A DNA stretch of 64,000 nucleotides from JACCZX01 sp963710675 (GTDB lineage Bacteria > Pseudomonadota > Gammaproteobacteria > Burkholderiales > Burkholderiaceae_F): positions 186,001-250,000 of the forward strand of contig CAVQBE010000025.1 in the NCBI GenBank assembly GCA_963710675.1. The letters run 5' to 3'. Below the pieces are notes generated by a model. It had not been told where the DNA came from. It did no database searches and saw only the letters and a list, made by a program, of their open reading frames with translations. Made by a program: the position numbers and the translations under genes. This document shows positions 51,874 through 60,586 of this stretch, piece after piece. The number at the start of each line of letters is the position of its first letter. Position 1 is the first letter of the stretch.

Positions 51874-52242
51874 ATGATGCAAAAGAAAGAATCTCGTTTA
51901 CGTCGCTCCCGTGCCACGCGTGTGCGCATCGGATTGCAAAAGGCTGATCGTTTGACGGTTAGCCGCACCAATTCGCATATCTATGCCAGCGTGATTTCGG
52001 GCGCCAACGGCAAGATTTTGTGTTCGGCATCGACACTTGAAGCCGAAGTGCGCAAAGAGCTGGCATCGGCGAAGGGCAAGGGCGGCAACGTCAACGCAGC
52101 GAAGCTGGTGGGGACGCGAGTGGCGGAGAAGGCAAAGGCAGTGGGCGTTGAAAGTGTTGCTTTCGATCGCGCAGGTTATCGATTTCATGGCCGCGTAAAA
52201 GCGCTGGCCGAAGCCGCGCGTGAAGCCGGCTTGAAGTTTTAG
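51874..52242 (+). CDS. rplR: 50S ribosomal protein L18
   Basis: A 122-residue L18 (KKESRLRRSRATRVRI) ending FDRAGYRFHGRVKALAEAAR. A second ATG directly follows the first. It carries 5S rRNA with L5. Confidence 0.96.
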   Translation: MMQKKESRLRRSRATRVRIGLQKADRLTVSRTNSHIYASVISGANGKILCSASTLEAEVRKELASAKGKGGNVNAAKLVGTRVAEKAKAVGVESVAFDRAGYRFHGRVKALAEAAREAGLKF

Positions 52243-52259
52243 GAAGGCAGGGACACAAC

Positions 52260-52781
52260 GTGGCACGATTTCAGCCCAAGGGCATCAATACCGAAGACCG
52301 CGACGACGGCATCAAGGAAAAGATGATCGCCGTCAATCGTGTGACCAAAGTGGTCAAGGGCGGACGCATTCTCGGTTTTGCTGCGCTGACCGTTGTCGGT
52401 GACGGCGATGGCAGGATCGGCATGGGCAAGGGTAAGTCGCGCGAAGTGCCGGTCGCGGTGCAAAAAGCGATGGAGCGTGCCCGTCGCGGCATGGCTCGCA
52501 TTCCGTTGAAGAACGGAACCGTGCACCATCTGGTCGAAGGTAAGCATGGCGCGTCACGCGTTCTGTTGTCACCCGCGGCTGACGGTACTGGCGTCATTGC
52601 CGGCGGACCGATGCGAGCGGTGTTCGACGTGATGGGCGTGCGCAATGTCGTTGCGAAGTCGCACGGCTCGACCAATCCGTACAACCTGGTGCGTGCGACG
52701 TTAAATGCGCTCGAAAAGCTGCGCACGCCGTCGGAAATTGCGGCCAAGCGTGGCAAGTCGGTCGAAGAGATCCTGGGCTAG
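52260..52781 (+). CDS. rpsE: 30S ribosomal protein S5
   Basis: A 173-residue S5 with a GTG start, the N-terminal double-stranded-RNA-binding-like domain (KVVKGGRILGFAALTVVGD) and the GIGMGKGKSREVP-type loop. Ends KRGKSVEEILG. Intact. Confidence 0.96.
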   Translation: MARFQPKGINTEDRDDGIKEKMIAVNRVTKVVKGGRILGFAALTVVGDGDGRIGMGKGKSREVPVAVQKAMERARRGMARIPLKNGTVHHLVEGKHGASRVLLSPAADGTGVIAGGPMRAVFDVMGVRNVVAKSHGSTNPYNLVRATLNALEKLRTPSEIAAKRGKSVEEILG

Positions 52782-52789
52782 GGAAGGCG

Positions 52790-52984
52790 ATGGCTGAAAA
52801 AACCAAAACCGATAAGAAAGTCCGGGTAAAGCTCGTCAAGAGCGCGATATCGGCCAACGTCGCGCATCAGGCGACGGTGCGGGGACTGGGTCTGCGACGT
52901 ATGCACCAGACCCGCGAGCTCGAAGATACGCCGGCGGTGCGCGGAATGATCAAGAGTGTCTCGTTTCTCGTGAAGGTTGTCTGA
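52790..52984 (+). CDS. rpmD: 50S ribosomal protein L30
   Basis: A 64-residue L30 (VKLVKSAISANVAHQATVRGLGLRRMHQT). It overlaps rplO by one base (TGATG-type). Intact. Confidence 0.95.
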   Translation: MAEKTKTDKKVRVKLVKSAISANVAHQATVRGLGLRRMHQTRELEDTPAVRGMIKSVSFLVKVV

Positions 52985-53585
52985 TGCGCCTGAATAATCT
53001 AAAGCCTGGCGTCGGCAGCAAGAGTGCACGGCATCGCGTGGGCCGCGGCATCGGTTCCGGTTGGGGCAAGACGGCGGGCCGTGGTCACAAGGGGCAGAAG
53101 TCGCGCGCCGGCGGATTTCATAAAGTCGGTTTTGAGGGCGGCCAGATGCCGCTGCATCGCCGGCTGCCAAAGCGTGGCTTTACATCGCGCTCACGCCGGT
53201 ATGTCGACGTCGTGCGGCTGAGCGATCTGCAAAGGCTCGGCCTCGCCGAAGTGGATTTGAGCGTGTTGAAGCAGGCCGGCATCGTGTCCGCACTGGCGCT
53301 CGACGCGCGCATTGTCAAGTCGGGCGAGTTGTCGACCAAGGTCAGCGTGCGTGGTCTCGGCGTTACCAAAGGTGCCAAAGCGGCGATCGAAGCAGCTGGT
53401 GGTTCGTTGGTAGACGAGCCGGCTACGGACAGCAAGCCGACCAAGCAGGCCGCCGCGAAGGCGGCAAAGATTGCGGCGAAGAAGTCTGCACTCGAAGCGG
53501 TTAGGAAAGCGCCGGCTAAGGAAGTACCGCCAAAGAATCCGCGAGTAAGCCGCCGCGCAAGCAGAAGAACAAGGAAGGCAGCTAG
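52984..53585 (+). CDS. rplO: 50S ribosomal protein L15 (one -1 frameshift in an extended tail)
   Basis: L15 core is normal (MRLNNLKPGVGS, GRGIGSGWGKTAGRGHKGQKSR, SVRGLGVTKGAKAAIEAAGG). After about residue 145 comes a Lys/Ala-rich tail of some 55 residues not found in E. coli. A base is missing near 53540; restoring it gives ASKPPRKQKNKEGS and a TAG at 53583-53585, just before secY, in place of the Arg-rich out-of-frame end. Corrected length 200. Confidence 0.93.
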
Positions 53586-53603
53586 AAATAGCGAGATAGG
53601 AAC

Positions 53604-54939
53604 GTGGCGACCAGTCTCCCCGGTACGTTAGGCAACACAGGAAAATACGGCGACCTTAAGCGGCGCCTGATCTTTCTGTTGCTGGCGCTCGTCGTATACC
53701 GGGTCGGCACGCATATCCCCGTACCGGGCATCGACCCCGATGCGTTGCGGCAGCTGTTTAACAGCCAGCAGGGCGGCATCCTCGGGCTGTTCAATATGTT
53801 CTCCGGTGGCGCGCTGTCACGCTTCTCGGTGCTCGCGCTGGGGATCATGCCGTACATATCGGCTTCGATCATCATGCAGATGTTGACTTACGTGATGCCA
53901 TCGATGGAGGCATTGCGAAAGGAAGGTGAGTCCGGGCGCCGCAAGATCACGCAGTACACCCGCTACGGGACGTTGGCACTGGCAATTTTTCAGGCAATCG
54001 GCATTTCGGTGGCGATTGAGTCACAGGCCAACCTGGTGCTCGACCCGGGTCTGATGTTTCGCTTCGTCTGCGTCACTTCGTTGGTGACCGGCACGATGTT
54101 TCTGATGTGGCTCGGTGAGCAGATCACGGAACGAGGGCTGGGTAACGGCATTTCAATTCTGATTTTTGCCGGAATTGTTGCGGGATTGCCAACAGCGATT
54201 GGCGGGCTATTCGAGTTGGTTCGAACCGGCGGTTTGGCTCCGCTGGCAGCGCTTTTCATCATCGCGCTGATTGTCGCGGTGACCGCGTTCGTCGTGTTCG
54301 TCGAACGCGGGCAGCGCAAGATAACGGTCAATTACGCCAAGCGTCAGGTGGGTAACAAGGTCTACGGTGGTCAAAGCTCGTTTCTTGCCACTGAAGCTGA
54401 ACATGTCGGGCGTGATTCCGCCGATTTTCGCGTCATCGTTGATTTTGTTTCCGGCGACGCTCGCCAGCTGGTTCACCACCGGCGACGCGACGCTGTGGAT
54501 TCGCGATCTGGCTGCCGCGCTATCGCCGGGCCAGCCGCTTTACATGTTTCTGTATGCGGCACTGATCATATTTTTCTGCTTTTTCTACACCGCGCTCGTC
54601 TTCAACAGCAAGGAAACGGCGGATAACCTGAAAAAGAGCGGTGCGTTCGTGCCCGGAATCCGTCCAGGCGATCAAACCGCGCGCTACATCGACCGCATTC
54701 TGATGCGCCTGACGTTGGCGGGCGCGATTTACATCACGTTCGTGTGCCTGGTGCCGGAATTCTTGAACACGCGCTTTTCGGTGCCATTTTATTTTGGTGG
54801 TACGTCGCTCCTGATCGTTGTCGTTGTGACAATGGATTTCATGGCGCAGGTGCAGGCGTATTTGATGACGCATCAATACGAATCGTTGCTGAAGAAGGCT
54901 AATTTCAAGGGCTTTGGCCCGGGGCAGCTGCCGCGCTGA
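53604..54939 (+). CDS. secY: Preprotein translocase channel SecY (one +1 frameshift)
   Basis: SecY of 444 residues when corrected, with ten membrane helices. GTG start (ATSLPGTLGNTGKYGDLKRR). The conserved FNMFSGGALSRFSVLALGIMPYI region and the C5 loop are present. An extra T near 54381 shifts the frame after GGQSS; the next frame continues FLPLKLNMSGVIPPIFASS and ends GFGPGQLPR. The span is 3n+1. It overlaps infA (TGATG). Confidence 0.95.
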
Positions 54940-55157
54940 TGTCGAAGGACGACGCGATTCAGATGCAGGGGGAGATTCTTGAAAATCTTCCGAATGCCAC
55001 GTTTAGGGTAAAGCTGGAAAACGGGCACGTAGTGTTGGGACATATTTCCGGAAAGATGCGAATGCACTACATCCGTATCCTGCCGGGCGACAAGGTCACA
55101 GTGGAGCTCACGCCGTATGACCTGTCGCGAGCGCGCATAGTGTTTCGTGCCAAATAA
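54939..55157 (+). CDS. infA: Translation initiation factor IF-1
   Basis: A 72-residue S1-fold (OB) protein with GEILENLPNATFRVKLENGH and the RILPGDKVTVELTPYDLSRARI end typical of IF-1. Placed between secY and rpmJ as in most betaproteobacteria. Confidence 0.96.
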   Translation: MSKDDAIQMQGEILENLPNATFRVKLENGHVVLGHISGKMRMHYIRILPGDKVTVELTPYDLSRARIVFRAK

Positions 55158-55174
55158 GGCACGTGGAGATTCAA

Positions 55175-55288
55175 ATGAAAGTGATGGCTTCCGTTAAGAA
55201 AATGTGCCGCAAGTGCAAGGTCATCAAGCGCAAGCGCGTGGTGCGGGTTATTTGCACTGATCCGCGCCATAAACAGCGGCAAGGATAG
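55175..55288 (+). CDS. rpmJ: 50S ribosomal protein L36
   Basis: A 37-residue protein, MKVMASVKKMCRKCKVIKRK onward, ending ICTDPRHKQRQG. It is the zinc-binding form: Cys11, Cys14, Cys27 and His32. GTGGAG precedes the ATG. Identified directly from the nucleotide sequence between infA and rpsM. Confidence 0.96.
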   Translation: MKVMASVKKMCRKCKVIKRKRVVRVICTDPRHKQRQG

Positions 55289-55299
55289 GAGTAAGGACG

Positions 55300-55671
55300 A
55301 TGGCTCGTATTGCCGGTATCAACATTCCGCCGCATCAGCACGCCGATATCGGCTTGACGTCGATCTATGGCATTGGCCGCGCTCGTGCGCGCGCGATTCT
55401 CGACGCTGCCGGCGTGCCTTACGACAAGAAGGTCAAGGAGCTGAATGACGCCGAAGTTGAGCGCATTCGCGAGTCGATGGCGCGCGCGATGGTCGAGGGT
55501 GATCTGCGGCGTGAGGTTCAGCTTTCGATCAAGCGGCTGATCGATCTCGGGACGTATCGTGGCGTTCGGCATCGGCGCGGTCTGCCGGTTCGCGGACAGC
55601 GCACGCGTACCAACGCCCGTACACGCAAGGGGCCGCGCAAGGCCGGCGTATCACTTAAGAAGGCAGCGTAA
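55300..55671 (+). CDS. rpsM: 30S ribosomal protein S13
   Basis: A 123-residue S13 (MARIAGINIPPHQHADIGLTSIYGIG; C-terminal RHRRGLPVRGQRTRTNARTRKG). Opens the alpha operon group. Intact. Confidence 0.97.
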   Translation: MARIAGINIPPHQHADIGLTSIYGIGRARARAILDAAGVPYDKKVKELNDAEVERIRESMARAMVEGDLRREVQLSIKRLIDLGTYRGVRHRRGLPVRGQRTRTNARTRKGPRKAGVSLKKAA

Positions 55672-55673
55672 GA

Positions 55674-56087
55674 ATGGCGAAAGCACCGTCTCCACAACAG
55701 GTCGCTGCTCAGCAGCGTGCACGCAAGAAGATCAAGAAAGTCGTCTCGGACGGCATCGCGCACGTGCACGCGTCTTTCAACAACACGATCATTACGATTA
55801 CCGATCGCCAGGGCAATACGCTGTCATGGGCGACGTCAGGCGGCGCTGGCTTCAAGGGCTCACGCAAGTCGACACCCTTTGCTGCGCAAGTCGCCGCCGA
55901 AACGGCAGGGCGTGCAGCGCAGGAGCATGGCATCAAGAATCTCGATGTGCGCATTACCGGCCCCGGTCCTGGCCGCGAGTCGTCGGTGCGTGCGTTGAAT
56001 GCAATCGGTATTCGTGTTTCATCGATTCAGGACATCACGCCCGTTCCACACAATGGCGTGCGTCCGCCAAAGCGTCGCAGGGTCTAA
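55674..56087 (+). CDS. rpsK: 30S ribosomal protein S11
   Basis: A 137-residue S11 with a Lys/Gln-rich N-terminus and the conserved HVHASFNNTIITITDRQGN and DITPVPHNGVRPPKRRRV end. Copy C of the post-stop repeat follows its TAA. Confidence 0.97.
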   Translation: MAKAPSPQQVAAQQRARKKIKKVVSDGIAHVHASFNNTIITITDRQGNTLSWATSGGAGFKGSRKSTPFAAQVAAETAGRAAQEHGIKNLDVRITGPGPGRESSVRALNAIGIRVSSIQDITPVPHNGVRPPKRRRV

Positions 56088-56090
56088 GCA

Positions 56091-56166
56091 GGCGCGCGAA
56101 AGTGCAAACCTACTTTCGCGCGATTGGTTTGAAAAAGTTCGGTGGCGAAGCCACACAAACTTTTTA
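56091..56166 (+). repeat. Post-stop two-hairpin repeat, copy C (rpsK-rpsD)
   Basis: Starts three bases after the rpsK TAA. Hairpin 1 (56093-56122) has a perfect 11-bp stem CGCGCGAAAGT/ACTTTCGCGCG with loop GCAAACCT. GATTGGTT follows. Hairpin 2 (about 56130-56164) has outer arms GAAAAAGTT/AACTTTTT, the CG...ACA internal loop and inner stem GTGGC-GAA-GCCAC. Compared with copy B, both arms of each stem have changed together. Two more short hairpins follow before rpsD (GTCGCGG/CCGCGAC and TGCGG/CCGCA). Confidence 0.85.
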
Positions 56167-56242
56167 GTACAACGGCAGGAAACTGCGTCGCGGTTCATAG
56201 GCCGCGACTTAATGCGGGGTAACCGCAGGATAAGGAAACGAA

Positions 56243-56866
56243 GTGGCTCGTTACACAGGACCTAAATTAAAGCTTTCGCGTCGCGAAGGCACTGATCTGT
56301 TTTTGAAGAGCTCGCGCCGCGCTTTCGATTCGAAGGCGAAGGCCGATAGCAAGCCGGGACAGCATGGGCGCATCTCGGGTGCGCGGCAGTCGGACTACGG
56401 CACGCAGCTGCGCGAGAAGCAAAAGCTGAAGCGTATGTATGGCGTGCTCGAGCGGCAGTTCCGTCGCTATTACCAGGAGGCGTCGAGCCGCAAGGGAAAC
56501 ACCGGCGAGCACTTGATCATGCTGCTCGAATCGCGTCTCGATAACGTCGTCTATCGAATGGGCTTTGGAGCGACGCGCGCCGAGGCGCGGCAACTGGTGT
56601 CGCATCGTGCCATCACGATCAATGGTGAGAGCGCCGGAATTGCTTCGATGCGTGTGCGCCCCGGTGATCTGGTCGCCGTGCGCGAAAAAGCACGTAAGCA
56701 GGGGCGTATTGCAGAGGCGTTGACGTTGGCTGGGCAGACGGGCTTTCCATCGTGGGTCGACGTCGATACGACCAAGTTGGAAGGCAAATTTAAGTCGACG
56801 CCGGAGCGCAGCGATGTTGCGAAGGACGTTAACGAGTCGTTAGTAGTTGAACTTTATTCGCGTTGA
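56243..56866 (+). CDS. rpsD: 30S ribosomal protein S4
   Basis: A 207-residue S4 with a GTG start, ARYTGPKLKLSRREGTDLFL, the S4 RNA-binding domain (RLDNVVYRMGFGATRAEARQLVSHRAI) and an end in VVELYSR. S4 represses the alpha operon in E. coli; the 155-base structured gap before this gene is a candidate place for such control here. Confidence 0.97.
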   Translation: MARYTGPKLKLSRREGTDLFLKSSRRAFDSKAKADSKPGQHGRISGARQSDYGTQLREKQKLKRMYGVLERQFRRYYQEASSRKGNTGEHLIMLLESRLDNVVYRMGFGATRAEARQLVSHRAITINGESAGIASMRVRPGDLVAVREKARKQGRIAEALTLAGQTGFPSWVDVDTTKLEGKFKSTPERSDVAKDVNESLVVELYSR

Positions 56867-56993
56867 GCGTTCAGGGAAGCCGGTGTCTATGACACCGGAA
56901 ACAGATTCACGGATCGGGTTGGGCAGCCGGTTCGGTGTAACCGCCCCATCAGCCTTATCGGCGTAACGAGCCGAGGGTATTGAAAGGATCATC

Positions 56994-57980
56994 ATGGCAA
57001 ACGTTGCATTACTGAAACCGCGCGCGATCGAAGTTGAGGCGATCGGGCATAACTCCGCAGTCGTCACGATGGAGCCGTTTGAGCGTGGCTACGGCCACAC
57101 GCTCGGAAACGCGCTGCGTCGCATCCTGTTGTCTTCAATGGTTGGCTATGCGCCGACCGAAGCGCAGATCACCGGTGTCGTGCACGAGTACTCGACGCTT
57201 GATGGCGTGCGCGAAGACGTCGTCGACATCCTGTTGAACCTGAAAGGCGTCGTCTTCAAGCTTCACAACCGCGACGAAGTCACGCTGACGTTGAAGAAGG
57301 ACGGCGAAGGCGTCGTCACTGCGGGTGATATCGAGCTGCCGCACGATGTTGAGGTCGTCAATCCGGATCACGTGATCGCGCATTTGTCGGGCGGGGGTCG
57401 GTTGGAGCTGCAGATCAAGATCGAGAAAGGCCGCGGCTATGTGCCCGGCAACGTGCGCGCGTTTCGTGATGACCATTCGAAAACGATTGGCAGGATCGTG
57501 ATGGACGCGTCGTTCTCACCCGTCAAGCGTGTCTCGTACGCGGTCGAAGCGGCGCGCGTCGAACAGCGCACTGATTTGGACAAGCTGGTGATGACGATTG
57601 AGACCAACGGTGCAATTACGCCGGAGGAAGCCGTGCGGCAATCGGCACGCATCCTGATGGACCAGCTGCAAGTATTTGGCGCGCTGGAAGGGATGGCCGA
57701 GTCGGCGCTGGCGCAATCGTCGCGTGCACCGCAGGTGGACCCGATCCTGCTGCGGCCGGTCGATGATCTTGAACTCACCGTGCGTTCGGCCAATTGCCTA
57801 AAGGCGGAGAACATTTATTACATCGGCGATCTGATTCAACGGACTGAGAATGAACTGTTGAAGACGCCGAATCTCGGCCGCAAGTCGCTGAACGAGATCA
57901 AGGAAGTTCTGGCTGCGCGCGGACTCACGCTCGGCATGAAATTGGAAAATTGGCCGCCAGCAGGGATGGAGCGACAGTAG
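56994..57980 (+). CDS. rpoA: RNA polymerase subunit alpha
   Basis: A 328-residue alpha subunit: the N-terminal dimerisation domain (GYGHTLGNALRRILLSSMVG) and the C-terminal domain that contacts UP elements and activators (LTVRSANCLKAENIYYIGDL, GRKSLNEIKEVLAARGL). Intact. Upstream gap 127 bases. Confidence 0.98.
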   Translation: MANVALLKPRAIEVEAIGHNSAVVTMEPFERGYGHTLGNALRRILLSSMVGYAPTEAQITGVVHEYSTLDGVREDVVDILLNLKGVVFKLHNRDEVTLTLKKDGEGVVTAGDIELPHDVEVVNPDHVIAHLSGGGRLELQIKIEKGRGYVPGNVRAFRDDHSKTIGRIVMDASFSPVKRVSYAVEAARVEQRTDLDKLVMTIETNGAITPEEAVRQSARILMDQLQVFGALEGMAESALAQSSRAPQVDPILLRPVDDLELTVRSANCLKAENIYYIGDLIQRTENELLKTPNLGRKSLNEIKEVLAARGLTLGMKLENWPPAGMERQ

Positions 57981-58057
57981 GTTTTTGATAATCAAGCGAG
58001 CCGCCCACGGATTGGGATCGAAGACTCGCAACTTTAGACATTGAATCGGAGCGACAC

Positions 58058-58453
58058 ATGCGTCACGGACACGGACTGCGCAAACTCAACCGCACGAGCT
58101 CACACCGGCTCGCGATGTTGCGCAATATGACTAACTCCTTGCTGCGGCACGAAGCAATCAAGACGACGCTGCCGAAGGCCAAGGAGCTGCGGCGTGTCGT
58201 CGAGCCGCTGATTACACTCGGCCGCGAGCCAACGGTCGCAAACAAGCGCCTGGCGTTCAATCGGCTGCGCGACCGCGAGATCGTTGTGAAGCTGTTTAGC
58301 GAAATCGGCCCACGGTATGCCGCGCGCAACGGCGGCTACACGCGCATTCTGAAGATGGGGTTCAGGGTGGGCGACAACGCGCCGATGGCGTTTATGGAGC
58401 TGGTCGATCGTCCGCAGCCCGTTGCTGCTGAGAGCGACGACTCCGTTACGTAG
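58058..58453 (+). CDS. rplQ: 50S ribosomal protein L17
   Basis: A 131-residue L17 (MRHGHGLRKLNRTSSHRLAML; FSEIGPRYAARNGGYTRILK). Last gene of the alpha operon; ends 6 bases before cutA. Confidence 0.97.
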   Translation: MRHGHGLRKLNRTSSHRLAMLRNMTNSLLRHEAIKTTLPKAKELRRVVEPLITLGREPTVANKRLAFNRLRDREIVVKLFSEIGPRYAARNGGYTRILKMGFRVGDNAPMAFMELVDRPQPVAAESDDSVT

Positions 58454-58459
58454 TAGCCG

Positions 58460-58792
58460 ATGACTGAGGCGCTGCTCGTGCTGACGAACTGTCCAGACGA
58501 AGCGGTAGCAGATCGCATCGCCTTGGCGCTTGTCGCGCAGTCCCTCGCTGCGTGCGTCAATCGACTAGCGCCCGTGCAGTCGGTCTACCGGTGGCAAGGC
58601 AATGTCGAACGCGCGACCGAAGTGCCGCTGCTGATCAAGACGACGCGCGAGCGCTATAGCGACGTTGAGCAGGCGATTCGCCATTTGCATCCGTACGACG
58701 TTCCCGAAATCATTGCGCTGCCAATTGCAGCCGGCCACGCTGCCTATTTGCGCTGGATCGAATCGGAAACCGCCCGCTCGATCCTTGCCTAG
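58460..58792 (+). CDS. cutA: CutA1-family divalent-ion tolerance protein
   Basis: A 110-residue CutA1 with the family blocks LVLTNCPDEAVADRIA, SLAACVNRLAPVQSVYRWQG and EIIALPIAAGHAAYLRWI. CutA1 forms a very stable trimer; a role in copper tolerance was proposed, but its molecular function is unsettled. Placement after rplQ is usual in betaproteobacteria. Confidence 0.92.
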   Translation: MTEALLVLTNCPDEAVADRIALALVAQSLAACVNRLAPVQSVYRWQGNVERATEVPLLIKTTRERYSDVEQAIRHLHPYDVPEIIALPIAAGHAAYLRWIESETARSILA

Positions 58793-58796
58793 CAGT

Positions 58797-59807
58797 TCAC
58801 TGGTTTTCTTCGCGCAGCCAGCGCGCGACCTGCAGCCCGAAGTAAGTCAGTATCCCGTCGGCGCCAGCCCGTTTAAAGCTGAGCATCGATTCGAGCACAA
58901 CTTTTTTCTCGTCAAGCCAGCCGTTGGCGGCTGCAGCCTTCAGCATCGAATACTCGCCGCTCACCTGGTAGACGAACGTCGGCGCCTTGTACGCGTCCTT
59001 CACACGCCGCACGATGTCGAGGTAGGGCATGCCAGGCTTGACCATCACCATGTCGGCGCCCTCGGCAAGGTCAAGCCCGACTTCCCAGAGCGCTTCATCG
59101 GTGTTGGCCGGATCCATCTGATAGTTCATTTTGTTCGACGCGCCGAGGTTTGATGACGACCCGACCGCGTCGCGAAACGGAGCGAAAAAAGCGCTCGCAT
59201 ACTTTGCCGAGTAGGCCATGATGCGAGTGTGTATCGCGCCGTTGTCCTCGAGCGCTGAACGAATCGCGCCGATGCGGCCATCCATCATGTCGCTCGGGGC
59301 GACGATGTCAACGCCGGCTTGCGCCTGCAATAGCGCCTGTTGCTTAAGAATCGCGATCGTTTCGTCGTTAAGCACGTAGCCGGCAGAATTCACGACGCCA
59401 TCCTGTCCGTGCGTCGTGTAGGGATCGAGAGCGACATCGGTCAACACCCCAAGTTCGGGAAATCGTTGCTTCAATTGGCTTGCGATGCGCGGCACGATGC
59501 CGTCAGGATTTGTCGCCTCGCGTCCGTCGGTCGACTTGAGCGACTGTTCGATGACCGGAAACAGCGCAATAACCGGTATCTTCAGTCGCACGCACTCTTC
59601 TGCGATCGGCAAAAGCCGGTCCAGCGATACGCGCTCCACGCCGGGCATCGACGCCACCGGTTCAGCTCTGTCCTTACCGTCGAGAACAAAGACCGGATAG
59701 ATCAAATCGTCCGCTGTAACCCGACACTCGCGCATCAGCCGACGCGAAAAGTCGTCGCGGCGCATGCGGCGCATTCGCACTGATGGATAGTTGCCGAGAA
59801 TCTGCAT
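58797..59807 (-). CDS. hemB: Delta-aminolevulinic acid dehydratase (porphobilinogen synthase)
   Basis: A 336-residue enzyme that condenses two 5-aminolevulinate molecules to porphobilinogen. The Schiff-base Lys lies in VMVKPGMPYLD, the other active-site Lys in ASNKMNYQMDPAN. The metal-site segment is DVALDPYTTHGQDG: Asp and Ala replace the Cys residues of zinc enzymes, so this is the magnesium-type, zinc-independent form. CAGGAG precedes the ATG. It lies 46 bases after engB on the same strand and converges on cutA. Confidence 0.96.
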   Translation of the reverse strand: MQILGNYPSVRMRRMRRDDFSRRLMRECRVTADDLIYPVFVLDGKDRAEPVASMPGVERVSLDRLLPIAEECVRLKIPVIALFPVIEQSLKSTDGREATNPDGIVPRIASQLKQRFPELGVLTDVALDPYTTHGQDGVVNSAGYVLNDETIAILKQQALLQAQAGVDIVAPSDMMDGRIGAIRSALEDNGAIHTRIMAYSAKYASAFFAPFRDAVGSSSNLGASNKMNYQMDPANTDEALWEVGLDLAEGADMVMVKPGMPYLDIVRRVKDAYKAPTFVYQVSGEYSMLKAAAANGWLDEKKVVLESMLSFKRAGADGILTYFGLQVARWLREENQ

Positions 59808-59853
59808 GACGACTCCTGTTATGGCGTCTTATTAGCCACTGTGCACCGCAACG

Positions 59854-60474
59854 TCAACTGCGCAGCCATCCTGAAAGGATGTAAGCCAGTTCGTCGACGC
59901 CCTCTCTCTTCAGCGCCGAAAATAGCTGAGTCGTTGCGCGTGCGCCAATCTGCGCGGCGCGCTGTTGGGCGGCGACTAATGCCGCTTTCTTTTCTGCGTT
60001 GTTCAGTTGATCCGACTTTGTCAGCAGGAAGTGCAACGATGCCTCGCGCGGCTCCACGAAACTGATCAATGCTTCATCCCCGCGCATCAGTGGACGTCGT
60101 GCATCCATCACGATCACTATTCCGACCAGCGTCTGGCGTGATGAGACATACCCTCCGACGAGCTCATCCCATTGACTGCGCTGTGCCTGCGGTGCCTGCG
60201 CGAATCCGTAGCCGGGCAAATCGACGAGCGTTCCGCGCGCCACGATTTGCTTGTCTTCATCGCGCTCGGAAAGCTCGAAAAAGTTCAGGAGCTGCGTTCG
60301 ACCTGGCGTTTTGCTGGCAAATGCCAGTCTCTTCTGACCTGTCAGCACATTGATCGCACTTGATTTGCCGGCGTTTGAGCGCCCTGCGAAGGCGATCTCC
60401 GGCAGGGCCGGCGCCGGCAAATCGTCGAGAGCAGCAACGGACATCACGAACCGGGCTGAACGGAAAAGCTGCAC
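59854..60474 (-). CDS. engB: Ribosome biogenesis GTPase EngB (YihA/YsxC)
   Basis: A GTPase of about 206 residues needed for 50S assembly. G1 is GRSNAGKSS, followed by TPGRTQLLNFF, G3 DLPGYGFA and G4 LTKSDQL. I chose GTG at 60474 because the translated LFRSARFVMSVAALDDLP matches the usual N-terminal block; an ATG at 60444 would lose part of it. Divergent from the cytochrome gene. Confidence 0.93.
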   Translation of the reverse strand: MQLFRSARFVMSVAALDDLPAPALPEIAFAGRSNAGKSSAINVLTGQKRLAFASKTPGRTQLLNFFELSERDEDKQIVARGTLVDLPGYGFAQAPQAQRSQWDELVGGYVSSRQTLVGIVIVMDARRPLMRGDEALISFVEPREASLHFLLTKSDQLNNAEKKAALVAAQQRAAQIGARATTQLFSALKREGVDELAYILSGWLRS

Positions 60475-60586
60475 TGGCCACGCGCTCCGGGCTGCAAAGC
60501 AATGCGTCGGGTTGCGTAGAATACGCGGCGATTTGCTGAGCCGCCCGATGCTGCCGGCAAACGCCCTTGTCTGGAGAGAGTGGTTG

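Noticed and set aside
53521..53631. L15 running on to 53631 in its uncorrected frame
   Set aside because: That end overlaps the secY start and is Arg/Ser/Trp-rich. The alternative frame gives a Lys-rich end and a stop at 53583-53585 in the normal position before secY.
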